Shown here: positions 1-6,866 of the stretch, in pieces
Layout: every line of letters starts with the position of its first letter
Position numbering within the stretch: the stretch's first letter is position 1
Source: Hyphomicrobiales bacterium
GTDB lineage: Bacteria; Pseudomonadota; Alphaproteobacteria; Rhizobiales; Beijerinckiaceae
Length of the DNA stretch: 8,487 nt
Assembly (NCBI GenBank): GCA_003567055.1
Contig: PXAW01000172.1
Span: 1-8,487, forward strand
Reading direction: 5' to 3'
Notes under the pieces: model-generated
Database searches by the model: none
The model's input: the letters and a program-made list of their open reading frames with translations, nothing else
Told to the model about the DNA's origin: nothing
Translations under genes and position numbers: made by a program

Positions 1-1
1 C

Positions 2-172
2 CAGCTCGCCATGCTCGGCCTGTCGCGGGCGATGCTTGATGTCGATGTCGAGCGCCTCGCCATCCCTGCCGGCTACGAGGAGGATACGACCTTCACGGTG
101 ATTCGGGACAAGGATGCCGCGCCGCGTCGCGACAGCCGGCAGGATCAGGGGATCTCGCTGTTTCATGCCTGA
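2..172 (+). CDS. C-terminal fragment of an unrecognised protein (5' end outside window)
   Basis: Open from the left edge to a TGA at 170-172, giving the last 56 residues of a protein. The third codon positions are almost all G or C, as in the genes nearby, so this is convincingly coding. The visible part is soluble and charged: a short helical-looking segment (QLAMLGLSRAMLDVDVERLA), then an acidic turn (GYEED), a beta-like stretch (TTFTVIRDKD), and a polar Arg/Asp/Gln-rich tail ending in SLFHA. I see no membrane segment and no motif that identifies a family. The gene converges on the antiporter operon and shares the hairpin at 200-223 with it, so a functional link is unlikely. I do not recognise it. 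Confidence 0.75.
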   Translation, partial: QLAMLGLSRAMLDVDVERLAIPAGYEEDTTFTVIRDKDAAPRRDSRQDQGISLFHA

Positions 173-199
173 CGATCCGCCGCACCGGAGAAGCAAATA

Positions 200-228
200 G
201 CCGCCCGACATGGTTCGGGCGGCTTTTT
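200..228 (+). terminator. Rho-independent terminator between convergent genes
   Basis: A perfect 9-bp GC-rich stem (GCCGCCCGA at 200-208 pairing with TCGGGCGGC at 215-223) closes a 6-base loop (CATGGT) and is followed by TTTTT at 224-228. It lies 27 bases after the stop of the left-hand gene. It also sits just beyond the end of the minus-strand operon (stop at 247-249). Read on the minus strand the same stem is followed by TATTTGCTT, a weaker T-rich run, so it may terminate both transcripts. The plus-strand role is clear; the minus-strand role is inferred. Confidence 0.9.
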
Positions 229-246
229 CGTGTGTGGCGGGGCGTC

Positions 247-1995
247 TCAATCCCACGGTTGCGGCATATCGATGCCCAGCTCCGGCATCGGCGCGGCGCT
301 TCCGGCCCCCACATTGCGCATCTCCAGCATGCCGACGGCAATGACGGCGAGGATCAGCGCCGCGATCGCGGTCTGGCCGAGGCGCAGGCTCTCTGCCCGT
401 TGCGAGAGCATGGCCGGGATCCTGTGGGCGGCCCGGCGCAGGCTGCGCGCGCGGCGCCGGCTTGCGGCGTCGATATGGCTGCGCAGGGCGAGGAAGGGCG
501 CCGTGATCCCCTGGATGAAGGCCTGCACCCCGATCCCGAGCGCATGGGCGCGGATGATCGCGGCAAGCGCGATCACGATACCGACGAGGATCGGCAGGGG
601 GTCGGCTGTCTTGTCCGCGATCACCGCAAAGGCGATCTCAGGCACGATCAGCGGCCATGTCGCCGGCAAGATGGCCGACAGGGCGACGAGGCCGAGGAAG
701 GGAACGACGAGGCCGTCGGGCTGCGCACGGACCATTTCCGGGGCGCCGGGCGCCTGCTTCCACAGGGTATGGGCGAAACGCGCCATCAGCAGCGTCGTGG
801 CGACGCCGGAGAGCGTCAGGGCGGCGATCAGCCAGGGCAGCCAGTCGGCGGAACCCGTTTCGAGCGCAGACTTGAGCGCCTCCTTGCCCAGCGCACCGGA
901 TGTCGCGGTGAGGCCCGCCAGCGCGGCTGCGGGCAGGATGAGGGCGAGCATCACGAGGATGCGCGCGCGCAGGCCCGTCACCGCACCGAACATGCCGGCG
1001 CCGAGAAACAGCGCGCCCTTGGCCAGCGCATGATGCGCGGCGAGGAAGACCACCACCGGCAGCAAGACCGTCCAGGCCGCCGGCGCCATCAGCCCGGCGC
1101 CGAGCCCGAGCGCGATGATGCCCATCTGGCTCACGCTGGAGAAACCGAGCACCGCCTTCGGGCTCTCCTCCCGCACGCCGATCAGCGCGGCGGCGAAGAT
1201 CGTGACGAGCCCTGCCGCCAGCATCACCGTGGCGTGGTCGGGATAGGCGTGGAGGCCGAGCGGCAGGCTCGACAGCATGCCGAACAGACCCGCCTTGATC
1301 ATCGCCCCCGAGAGAACCGCGCTCGCGGGTACCGGCGCGGCCCCATGGGCGGGCGGGAGCCAGAAATGCAGCGGCATGATGCCGAGCTTGACCGCGAAGC
1401 CGCCGATCAAGAGCGCCACGCTCAGCCCCGAGAGCTCGGCCATGCGCAGATCCGCCAGAAGCGGTGAACCGGCCTCGCGGCTGGCCAGCAGCAGCCCGGC
1501 GAAGAGCGCGAGCTCGCCCGCCACGACGAAGCCGATATAGAGCCGCCCGGCGCGATAGGCCTTGTCGCTGCGCGCATGCACGACGAGCCCGAACGAAGCA
1601 AAGCTCATCAGCGCGAACAGCGCATAGAAGCTGAACGCGTCCTGCGCCAGGATCAGCCCGATATTGCCGGTCATGGCGAGCAGGAAGCAGGTGATGAAAC
1701 CCGTCGCATGCCCATCGCCCCGCATCCAGCGCCGCGCCGTCGCGGCAGCCGCCGCCCACAGGATCGCGCTGAAGGCGAGGAAGATCCGGCTCACCGAATC
1801 GAGCCCGATCACCGTCCCCATGATCAGCCAGGGCTCGCTCAGCGCCGATGGCGGGGCGACAAGCGCGAGGGCGAGCGCGGGCAGCGGCGCGATCACCGCA
1901 AGGCGCAGGACAAGCGCCCGCGCCGCAGGCAGGATCGCCGCGCCGGCGAGGGCGAGCGGGACCGCGATGGCGGCATACAGCATGATATCCGACAT
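247..1995 (-). CDS. Third MrpD/NuoN/HyfB-like proton-channel subunit (D3), 582 aa, TM5 Glu replaced by Ala
   Basis: Large polytopic inner-membrane protein of the proton-conducting transporter family (NuoL/M/N, MrpA/D, HyfB), predicted to carry protons or drive antiport in the Mrp-like complex. Family marks are K203 before the MPLHFWLPPAHG loop (TM7), K234 in SGAMIKAG (TM8) and K326 in AAHHALAKG (TM10-11 region). The TM5 glutamate expected in a FWELMS-type motif is Ala128 (reads LFALMSF; codon at 1612-1614). The C terminus is extended: a strongly basic stretch near residues 505-537 (SRRRARSLRRAAHR), a last hydrophobic helix (about 542-558), and a Pro/acidic tail ending PQPWD. I chose the ATG at 1995 because GGGAG sits 8 bases upstream; an in-frame GTG at 2004 would add three residues and has a poorer site. 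The gene begins 23 bases after D2 and is the last of the operon. HyfB-like naming is possible, but no hydrogenase is nearby. Confidence 0.88.
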   Translation of the reverse strand: MSDIMLYAAIAVPLALAGAAILPAARALVLRLAVIAPLPALALALVAPPSALSEPWLIMGTVIGLDSVSRIFLAFSAILWAAAAATARRWMRGDGHATGFITCFLLAMTGNIGLILAQDAFSFYALFALMSFASFGLVVHARSDKAYRAGRLYIGFVVAGELALFAGLLLASREAGSPLLADLRMAELSGLSVALLIGGFAVKLGIMPLHFWLPPAHGAAPVPASAVLSGAMIKAGLFGMLSSLPLGLHAYPDHATVMLAAGLVTIFAAALIGVREESPKAVLGFSSVSQMGIIALGLGAGLMAPAAWTVLLPVVVFLAAHHALAKGALFLGAGMFGAVTGLRARILVMLALILPAAALAGLTATSGALGKEALKSALETGSADWLPWLIAALTLSGVATTLLMARFAHTLWKQAPGAPEMVRAQPDGLVVPFLGLVALSAILPATWPLIVPEIAFAVIADKTADPLPILVGIVIALAAIIRAHALGIGVQAFIQGITAPFLALRSHIDAASRRRARSLRRAAHRIPAMLSQRAESLRLGQTAIAALILAVIAVGMLEMRNVGAGSAAPMPELGIDMPQPWD

Positions 1996-2018
1996 GATCT
2001 TCACTCCCGGTACGGCCT

Positions 2019-3512
2019 CTATTCACGATACTCGATGGCGACGACGAAGCGGGTCCATTCCAGCGGGCTGAACGGCGCATTGGCGAGCCCGCCGGCGATC
2101 AGCACCAGGGCGGCCGTGACCAGTGGCGGTGCCGAGAGCATCCAGCCGATCGGTCGCTGACGGGCGGATTCTTGCGCCCCGGCGCCCGCATCCGCATCGA
2201 CGAACCAGGCGCGGTGCAGCATCGGCAGGAAATAGGCGGCGTTGAGCAGGCTGGAGGCGAGCAGCAGGGCGATCACCCAGCCCTGGCCGGCATCGAGCCC
2301 GCCGCTGGCGAGGTACCACTTGCTGACGAAGCCAGCGAGCGGCGGCAGACCGATCATGGCGAGCGCGGCGAGGGTGAAGGCGAGCATGGTGCCCGGCATG
2401 CGCCGTCCGACCCCGTTCATCGCGCTCACGCTCTTGACGCCGAGCCCCTCGGCGAGATTGCCGGCGGCCATGAACATGGTGATCTTCATCAGCCCCTGAT
2501 GGATCAGATGAGCAAGCGCCCCGATCGCCGCGATCGGGCTCGCGAGCGCGACGCCCAGCGTGATGTAGCTCACCTGCGAGACGGTCGAATAGGCGAGCCG
2601 CTTCTTGATATCGTCCTGGGTGAGGGCGCGCAGGGAGCCGTAGATGATGGTGATGCCCGCCGCGATCGCGAGCGGCAGGGTCACGCCGAGATCGACGGCG
2701 ACATGAATGCCGAACACCTCGTAGACCACCCGCATGATGCCGAACGCCCCCGCCTTGACCACCGCCACCGCGTGCAGCAGCGCCGAAACCGGCGCCGGCG
2801 CGACCATGGCGATGGGCAGCCAGGCATGGAAGGGCACGAGCGCCGCCTTCACCCCGAGCCCGGCGATAAGCACGACGAAGAGCATCAGGGCCTGGACGGG
2901 CGAGGCTGCGGCGATATCGGCCATCATGCCGCCGGCGGCGAAATCGGTGCTGCCCGCCATCACCCAGAGCCAGAGCGTGCCCACCAGCAGCACGAGCCCG
3001 CCCGCGAGCGTGTAGATCAGATAGATCCGCCCCGCCCGCAGCGCCTCCGCCGTGCCGCGATGGATCACGAGCGGATAGGTCGCGATGGTCAGGAGCTCAT
3101 AGAAGAGCAGGAAGGTGAACAGGTTGCCCGCCATGGCGATCCCCACCGTGGCGGCGACGCACAGGCTGAAGAAGCCGAAGAAACGGGCGCGATGAGGGCC
3201 CTTCTCGAGATAGCCGACGGAATAGATCGTGGTGATCAGCCACAGGATCGAGGAGAGCGCGATGAACAGGATCGCCAGCGGATCGGCCTGCAGCTTGAAG
3301 GCGAGACCGGGCAGCACCTCGAAGCCGACCCCGTAGATCGTCCCCTGCGACACGCGCCAGCTCAGCCAGGCCACCAGCCCGACCTTGATCGCGGCGGCGG
3401 TGAGATTGATCGTCGTGCGCAGCCGCGCGCTGCGCTCCGGCAGGGCGAAGAGCAGCGGCACGATGCCGAGCGAGGTGAACAGGATCGCCAGAGGCAGAAG
3501 CGTGAATTCCAT
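2019..3512 (-). CDS. Second proton-channel subunit (D2), MrpA/NuoL-like in its TM8 motif, 497 aa
   Basis: Polytopic membrane subunit of the MrpA/D-NuoL/M/N family, likely one of the ion-translocating channels of the complex. All key residues are present: E139 in LLFYELLTIA (TM5), K222 before VPFHAWLP (TM7), H247 and K253 in LLHAVAVVKAG (TM8), K343 in LIHQGLMKITMF, and K398 in GFVSKWYL. The His-x5-Lys pattern in TM8 is the NuoL/MrpA type; D1 and D3 have the MrpD/NuoN pattern with Ser. At 497 residues it has the size of MrpD or of the antiporter half of MrpA, without MrpA's C-terminal tail, which is encoded in the fused gene at 5345-6286. D2 may therefore stand in for the N-terminal half of MrpA (inference). 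The ATG at 3512 is preceded by AAGG about 8 bases upstream, a weaker site than elsewhere in the operon. The gap from D1 is 59 bases, the largest in the operon. Confidence 0.9.
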   Translation of the reverse strand: MEFTLLPLAILFTSLGIVPLLFALPERSARLRTTINLTAAAIKVGLVAWLSWRVSQGTIYGVGFEVLPGLAFKLQADPLAILFIALSSILWLITTIYSVGYLEKGPHRARFFGFFSLCVAATVGIAMAGNLFTFLLFYELLTIATYPLVIHRGTAEALRAGRIYLIYTLAGGLVLLVGTLWLWVMAGSTDFAAGGMMADIAAASPVQALMLFVVLIAGLGVKAALVPFHAWLPIAMVAPAPVSALLHAVAVVKAGAFGIMRVVYEVFGIHVAVDLGVTLPLAIAAGITIIYGSLRALTQDDIKKRLAYSTVSQVSYITLGVALASPIAAIGALAHLIHQGLMKITMFMAAGNLAEGLGVKSVSAMNGVGRRMPGTMLAFTLAALAMIGLPPLAGFVSKWYLASGGLDAGQGWVIALLLASSLLNAAYFLPMLHRAWFVDADAGAGAQESARQRPIGWMLSAPPLVTAALVLIAGGLANAPFSPLEWTRFVVAIEYRE

Positions 3513-3571
3513 CGAAGCAGCCTTGGTGAGGACGTTGAAATCAAATCGGTGGCGGTCTCAGGGCCCGGCGC

Positions 3572-5047
3572 TCACGGGAACGGCCCGAACGGCGCGCCGA
3601 TATCGAGCACGCCGATGATCTGCACGGCGGCGAGGCCGGAAATCGCGGCGATGAAGGCCAGCATCAGCGGCGGCGCATCGGCGATGGCCCAGCCGTGATG
3701 CTCCCCCACCGGATCCGGCGCACGATCGAAGCGCAGGAAGCCGATCAGCGGGCGGCTGAGATAGGCGACGCTGAACAGGGTTCCCGCCATGGCCACCACC
3801 ACCCAGATCCAGGCGCCGGCGCGCATGGCGCCCTCCATCAGAAGCCATTTTCCGGCGAAACCCGCGCTCGGCGGCAGGCCGATCAGGCTGATTGCGGCGA
3901 GCGCGAAGGCGAATTGCGCCAGGGTGGGGCGCAGATGCGTGCGGTCGAGATCCGCGATCCGGTCATGGCCGGTCTCCTGTGCGATCCGCCCGGCGGCAAG
4001 GAACATCGCCGCCTTCGCCACCGCATGCGCCACCATCAGGAGCACCGCGCCCTGCCAGGCCGTCTGCGCGCCGATCGTGTCGGCCAGCGCGAAGGCGACG
4101 CAGATCAGCCCGATCTGTGCCACGGTCGACCAGGCCACGAGCAGCTTCAGCCTCTGCGTGCGCAGGGCCTGGACCGAACCCCAGATCACCGCGCCCGTCC
4201 CCATCAGCCCGACGGTCAGGCCGATCAGGGAACCGGGGCCGAAAATCTCCACCCAGAAGCGCAGCAGGATGTAGAGCGAGGCCTTCAGCACGAGCCCGGA
4301 GAGCAGGGCGCTGGCCGGCGCGCTCGCCGAGGCATGGGCGCGCGGCAGCCAGAAATGCAGCGGGAACAGGGCCGTCTTGAGCGCGAGGCCGACCAGCATC
4401 AGCGCGAAGGCGAGCATCATCGCCGGCTCGCCCGCATGGGCGGCGAGCCCCGCGAAATCGAGCCGCCCCGCCTGCAGATAGGCAAGCCCCACCGCCATCA
4501 GGAAGAGCAGCGCACCCAGCATGCTCGCGAACATGTATTCGAGCCCCGCCCGCATCGCCTCGAGCCGCCCGGTCAGCACGGTCAGCCCGATCGCGGCGAG
4601 CGCGATCACCTCGATCATGACGTAGAGGTTGAAGATGTCGGTGGAGACATAGGCCCCGTTCAGACCCGAGAGCAGCAGCAGCCAGAGCGGCCAGAAATAG
4701 AGCCGCATCCGCGCGTTCTCCTCTCCCTCACGCGCTGCGGAGAAGCTGTCGAGCGCACCGAGGCTCACGAACAGCCCCACCAGCATGGTCATGCCCAGCA
4801 TGACGATGCCGAGCCCGTCCGCGCGCAGATCGAGCCCCAAAGGCGCGCCCCAGCCGCCGAGCGAGACGATGACGGGGCCGCCGGCGATCACCTGCGCGGC
4901 CAGCATCACGACGCACAGGGCCGTCACGGTCAGGCTCGCGAAGCCGATCTGCGGTGCCATGCGCGGCGCAAGGAAACTCGCCACCGCGCCCAGAAGCGGG
5001 GCGAAGACGGTGAGGGCGAGCCAGTCGATGGAAGCGAACTCAGACAT
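3572..5047 (-). CDS. mnhD: MnhD/MrpD, Na+/H+ antiporter subunit D (D1), 491 aa
   Basis: Best match to classical MrpD: about 490 residues, some 13-14 hydrophobic segments, and the MrpD hallmark around FPLHFWLPRAHA. Charged residues expected for proton translocation are all seen: E146 in YVMIEVIAL (TM5), K224 in GLALKTALFPLH (TM7), K255 in LLSGLVLKAS (TM8), K345 in AHAVAKAAMF, and K400 in GFAGKWLL. In the family these lie on the hydrophilic axis through the membrane. Two starts are possible. The ATG at 5047 (MSEFAS...) has GGAG about 10 bases upstream and overlaps the mnhC stop by 8 bases. The ATG at 5056 would add MAG but has GGAG only one base away, too close to serve, so 5047 is preferred. 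It is translationally coupled to mnhC. Confidence 0.92.
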   Translation of the reverse strand: MSEFASIDWLALTVFAPLLGAVASFLAPRMAPQIGFASLTVTALCVVMLAAQVIAGGPVIVSLGGWGAPLGLDLRADGLGIVMLGMTMLVGLFVSLGALDSFSAAREGEENARMRLYFWPLWLLLLSGLNGAYVSTDIFNLYVMIEVIALAAIGLTVLTGRLEAMRAGLEYMFASMLGALLFLMAVGLAYLQAGRLDFAGLAAHAGEPAMMLAFALMLVGLALKTALFPLHFWLPRAHASASAPASALLSGLVLKASLYILLRFWVEIFGPGSLIGLTVGLMGTGAVIWGSVQALRTQRLKLLVAWSTVAQIGLICVAFALADTIGAQTAWQGAVLLMVAHAVAKAAMFLAAGRIAQETGHDRIADLDRTHLRPTLAQFAFALAAISLIGLPPSAGFAGKWLLMEGAMRAGAWIWVVVAMAGTLFSVAYLSRPLIGFLRFDRAPDPVGEHHGWAIADAPPLMLAFIAAISGLAAVQIIGVLDIGAPFGPFP

Positions 5048-5348
5048 CCCGGCCATTCTCCAGGCTGTGAATGCGACGGATCAGGGCGAGCGCGACGGCG
5101 GTGGCGCTGACCATGACGACGATCCCCGTGATCACCAGGGCGTGCGGCACCGGATCGGCGGGCATTGCCGGCCCGCGCCAGGCGGCGACGATCAGGATGA
5201 AGCTCGCCCCGACACCGCAGAGCTTGAGCGCGAGCACGCGGCGCAGGCTGTCGCTCACGCTCAGCGCGCCGAACAGGCCGATGCCGAAGACGATCATCCC
5301 GGCGACGCCGAAGATCGTGCCCGTATCGAGATTCATGTCGAAATTCAT
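5040..5348 (-). CDS. mnhC: MnhC/MrpC, antiporter subunit C (NuoK-like), 102 aa
   Basis: Small three-helix membrane protein homologous to NuoK of complex I. Segments are about residues 10-31, 38-57 and 68-91. The diagnostic motif is DPVPHALVITGIVV (65-78), the MnhC version of the conserved loop and third helix. Length is close to the usual 110 or so. The ATG at 5348 follows AGGGAG by 8 bases and overlaps the stop of the upstream fused gene as ATGA; a second in-frame Met at codon 5 is less well placed. In Mrp complexes this subunit bridges the MrpD-type channel and the small-subunit cluster. Its 3' end overlaps the start of mnhD. The identification rests on the motif, size and neighbours together. 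Confidence 0.93.
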   Translation of the reverse strand: MNFDMNLDTGTIFGVAGMIVFGIGLFGALSVSDSLRRVLALKLCGVGASFILIVAAWRGPAMPADPVPHALVITGIVVMVSATAVALALIRRIHSLENGRDV

Positions 5349-6286
5349 GCGCGTGTCTCCCTGACGCTGACAGCCACCGGCTCGCGCCCGTGGAACAGGG
5401 CGGCGAGCGTCGCCGCGATCGAGATCGTGACCACCGCCTCGATGATGAGGATCAGGCTCTTGGCGTGGGCGGCGGGATACTCAAAAGTGGCGCGCCCGCC
5501 CTGGGCGACGAAGAGCGCCACGGCGGCGAACAGGGCCGTGCCGATGACGAAGACGATCCGCGCCGCTCCGCGATGCGCCGGCAGCGGCGTATAGGCCCGC
5601 GTGATCAGCAGCATCAGCCCGACCGCCGCCAGCACCGCGCCGCCCTGGAAGGCGCCGCCGGGGGCGATCGCACCGATCCAGAGCAGATAGGCACCCACGA
5701 TCACCGCTGCCGGCAGGACCAGCCGGGCAAATCCCGCATAGACCTCTCCCATCACCGGCGCGGGCGCGCGGGCGATGCCGCGCTCCATCGACCAGACCGC
5801 GACGACCGCGACGAGCAGGACGACGACCTCCATCAGCGTGTCGAAGGCGCGGAAATTGAGCAGCACCGCCGTGACGGGATGCGCCACGCCGCTCGCTGCG
5901 AGGTTTTGCGCCACCAGCCCCTCGAGCCCCGCTCCACCGATCGGGGTGGCGAGGAAGACGCCGATTCCGGCCAGCGTCACCAGCGCGCACAGGGCGGCAT
6001 TGACGACGAGGCCGCCCTTGACCCGCAACGGCGGCGATAGGGTGCGCCCGCGCAGATGTGCCAGCGTCTTCAGCAGCAGCGCCCCGGTCACCCCGGTGCC
6101 GATCGCCGCTTCGGCGAGCGCCACGTCGGGCGCGGCGAGGCGCACCCAGGCGAGCGCCGAGAGCAGGCCGAAAATGACGAAGCAGACGATCATCGCGAAG
6201 GCGTCGCGCAGGATCAGCACGCCGGCGGCGATGCCGATGATCGCGAGGGCGAGAACCAGATCGAAAAGGACGAGGGCGTCGATCAT
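5345..6286 (-). CDS. mnhB: Fused MbhD (DUF4040)-MbhE-MnhB antiporter subunit, 313 aa
   Basis: Three modules that are often separate are joined here. Residues about 1-80 form a DUF4040/MbhD-like unit with AAPDVALAEAAIG (E59 in the position of the conserved glutamate of the MrpA tail). Residues about 95-170 match the MbhE-like end of MrpA, with NFRAFDTLMEVVVL (145-158, acidic D149 and E153). Residues about 178-300 are MnhB/MrpB, with the signature GAIAPGGAFQGG (205-216) and a terminal helix near ILIIEAVVTISIAATLAALF. In classical Mrp the first two modules are the C-terminal tail of MrpA; here they are cut from the antiporter half and joined to MrpB. AAGGAG lies 8 bases before the ATG at 6286. 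ATGA overlaps join it to mnhG upstream and mnhC downstream. There is no sign of a frameshift; the fusion is a single clean frame. Confidence 0.9.
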   Translation of the reverse strand: MIDALVLFDLVLALAIIGIAAGVLILRDAFAMIVCFVIFGLLSALAWVRLAAPDVALAEAAIGTGVTGALLLKTLAHLRGRTLSPPLRVKGGLVVNAALCALVTLAGIGVFLATPIGGAGLEGLVAQNLAASGVAHPVTAVLLNFRAFDTLMEVVVLLVAVVAVWSMERGIARAPAPVMGEVYAGFARLVLPAAVIVGAYLLWIGAIAPGGAFQGGAVLAAVGLMLLITRAYTPLPAHRGAARIVFVIGTALFAAVALFVAQGGRATFEYPAAHAKSLILIIEAVVTISIAATLAALFHGREPVAVSVRETRA

Positions 6287-6606
6287 GGGCGCGTCTCCTT
6301 CGTCACGGCCGTGTTGCGAGCCGCTGCGGCATCGGCCCGGGCATGACGCGCGACGAGATGCGCGCAGGTCGCGGCAGAGAGCACGACGAACAGCCAGATC
6401 AGCACGAGCCGCACGATCTCCCCCGCCGATCCGGCGAGGAGGGCGGCGCCGAGGCAGATCAGCGCGAGACCGAGTCCGTCGGCCTTGGTCAGGGCATGCA
6501 GCCGGCAGAACGTGTCGGGAAAACGCAGCAATCCGATGGTTCCGGCCATGAAGAAGCCGGCGCCGGCCAGGATGGCGAGCGCGGCGAGGCTATCGATGAG
6601 GATCAT
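6283..6606 (-). CDS. mnhG: MnhG/MrpG, antiporter subunit G, 107 aa
   Basis: Small three-helix inner-membrane subunit. It carries the family signature GLLRFPDTFCRLHA followed by LTKADGLG (25-46), the equivalent of the common GLLRLPDxYxRLHAxTKAxxLG. Hydrophobic segments are about 7-26, 44-60 and 65-85, followed by a short Ala/Arg-rich hydrophilic tail ending KETRP. The ATG at 6606 has GGGAG 7 bases upstream and overlaps the end of mnhF (ATGA); the longer open frame continuing upstream to 6960 is antiparallel-style noise over mnhF and mnhE in another frame. The 3' end again overlaps the next start by ATGA. Size and order (E, F, G) are normal for the family. Its exact biochemical role is not established for the family beyond being required for an active complex. 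Confidence 0.94.
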   Translation of the reverse strand: MILIDSLAALAILAGAGFFMAGTIGLLRFPDTFCRLHALTKADGLGLALICLGAALLAGSAGEIVRLVLIWLFVVLSAATCAHLVARHARADAAAARNTAVTKETRP

Positions 6607-6866
6607 TCCTGGGCTCCCCGGGTGGCGAGGACGACGAAACAGATCAGGGTGACGGCGGCGAGCAAGGCAAAGACCAGCGCCACGTCGAGCAGGGCCGGCA
6701 TCGCCATCACCTGCGACAGAAGCACCAGGATCGCCACGGTGGTGGTGCCGGTGAGCTGGGCTGCGAGCATGCGGTCGGCGGGCGCCTTGCCGCGAAACAC
6801 CGGCACCAGACCGGCGAGCAGCGAGACCAGCAATGCGATTGCGACAATGGCCAGAAGTGCGCTCAT
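6603..6866 (-). CDS. mnhF: MnhF/MrpF, antiporter subunit F, 87 aa
   Basis: Three-helix small membrane protein (segments about 3-23, 42-58, 60-82). The family loop is VFRGKAPADRMLAAQLTGT (23-41), matching the RGPxxxDRxxA pattern of MrpF. I place the start at the ATG at 6866 because GGGAGG lies 6 bases upstream and this ATG overlaps the mnhE stop as ATGA; the resulting 87 residues fit the family's usual 85-95. The same frame stays open a long way upstream, but that part lies inside mnhE and gives Arg-rich non-membrane sequence. The stop overlaps the mnhG start. F is one of the small subunits that pack with E, G, B and C in known Mrp structures. Confidence 0.93.
   Translation of the reverse strand: MSALLAIVAIALLVSLLAGLVPVFRGKAPADRMLAAQLTGTTTVAILVLLSQVMAMPALLDVALVFALLAAVTLICFVVLATRGAQE

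Noticed and set aside
232..1467. Plus-strand open frame of about 411 codons opposite D3
   Set aside because: Same reason: it is antisense to a gene with conserved motifs, is composed of Arg/Asp/Glu/His-rich repeats without structure, and begins inside the convergent intergenic region.
2172..5110. Very long open frames (over 470 codons each) on the plus strand opposite D1 and D2
   Set aside because: They run antisense to clear MrpD-family genes, read as Arg/Gly/Glu/His-rich low-complexity sequence with no membrane or domain signal, and are expected by-products of high-GC coding DNA with few stop triplets.
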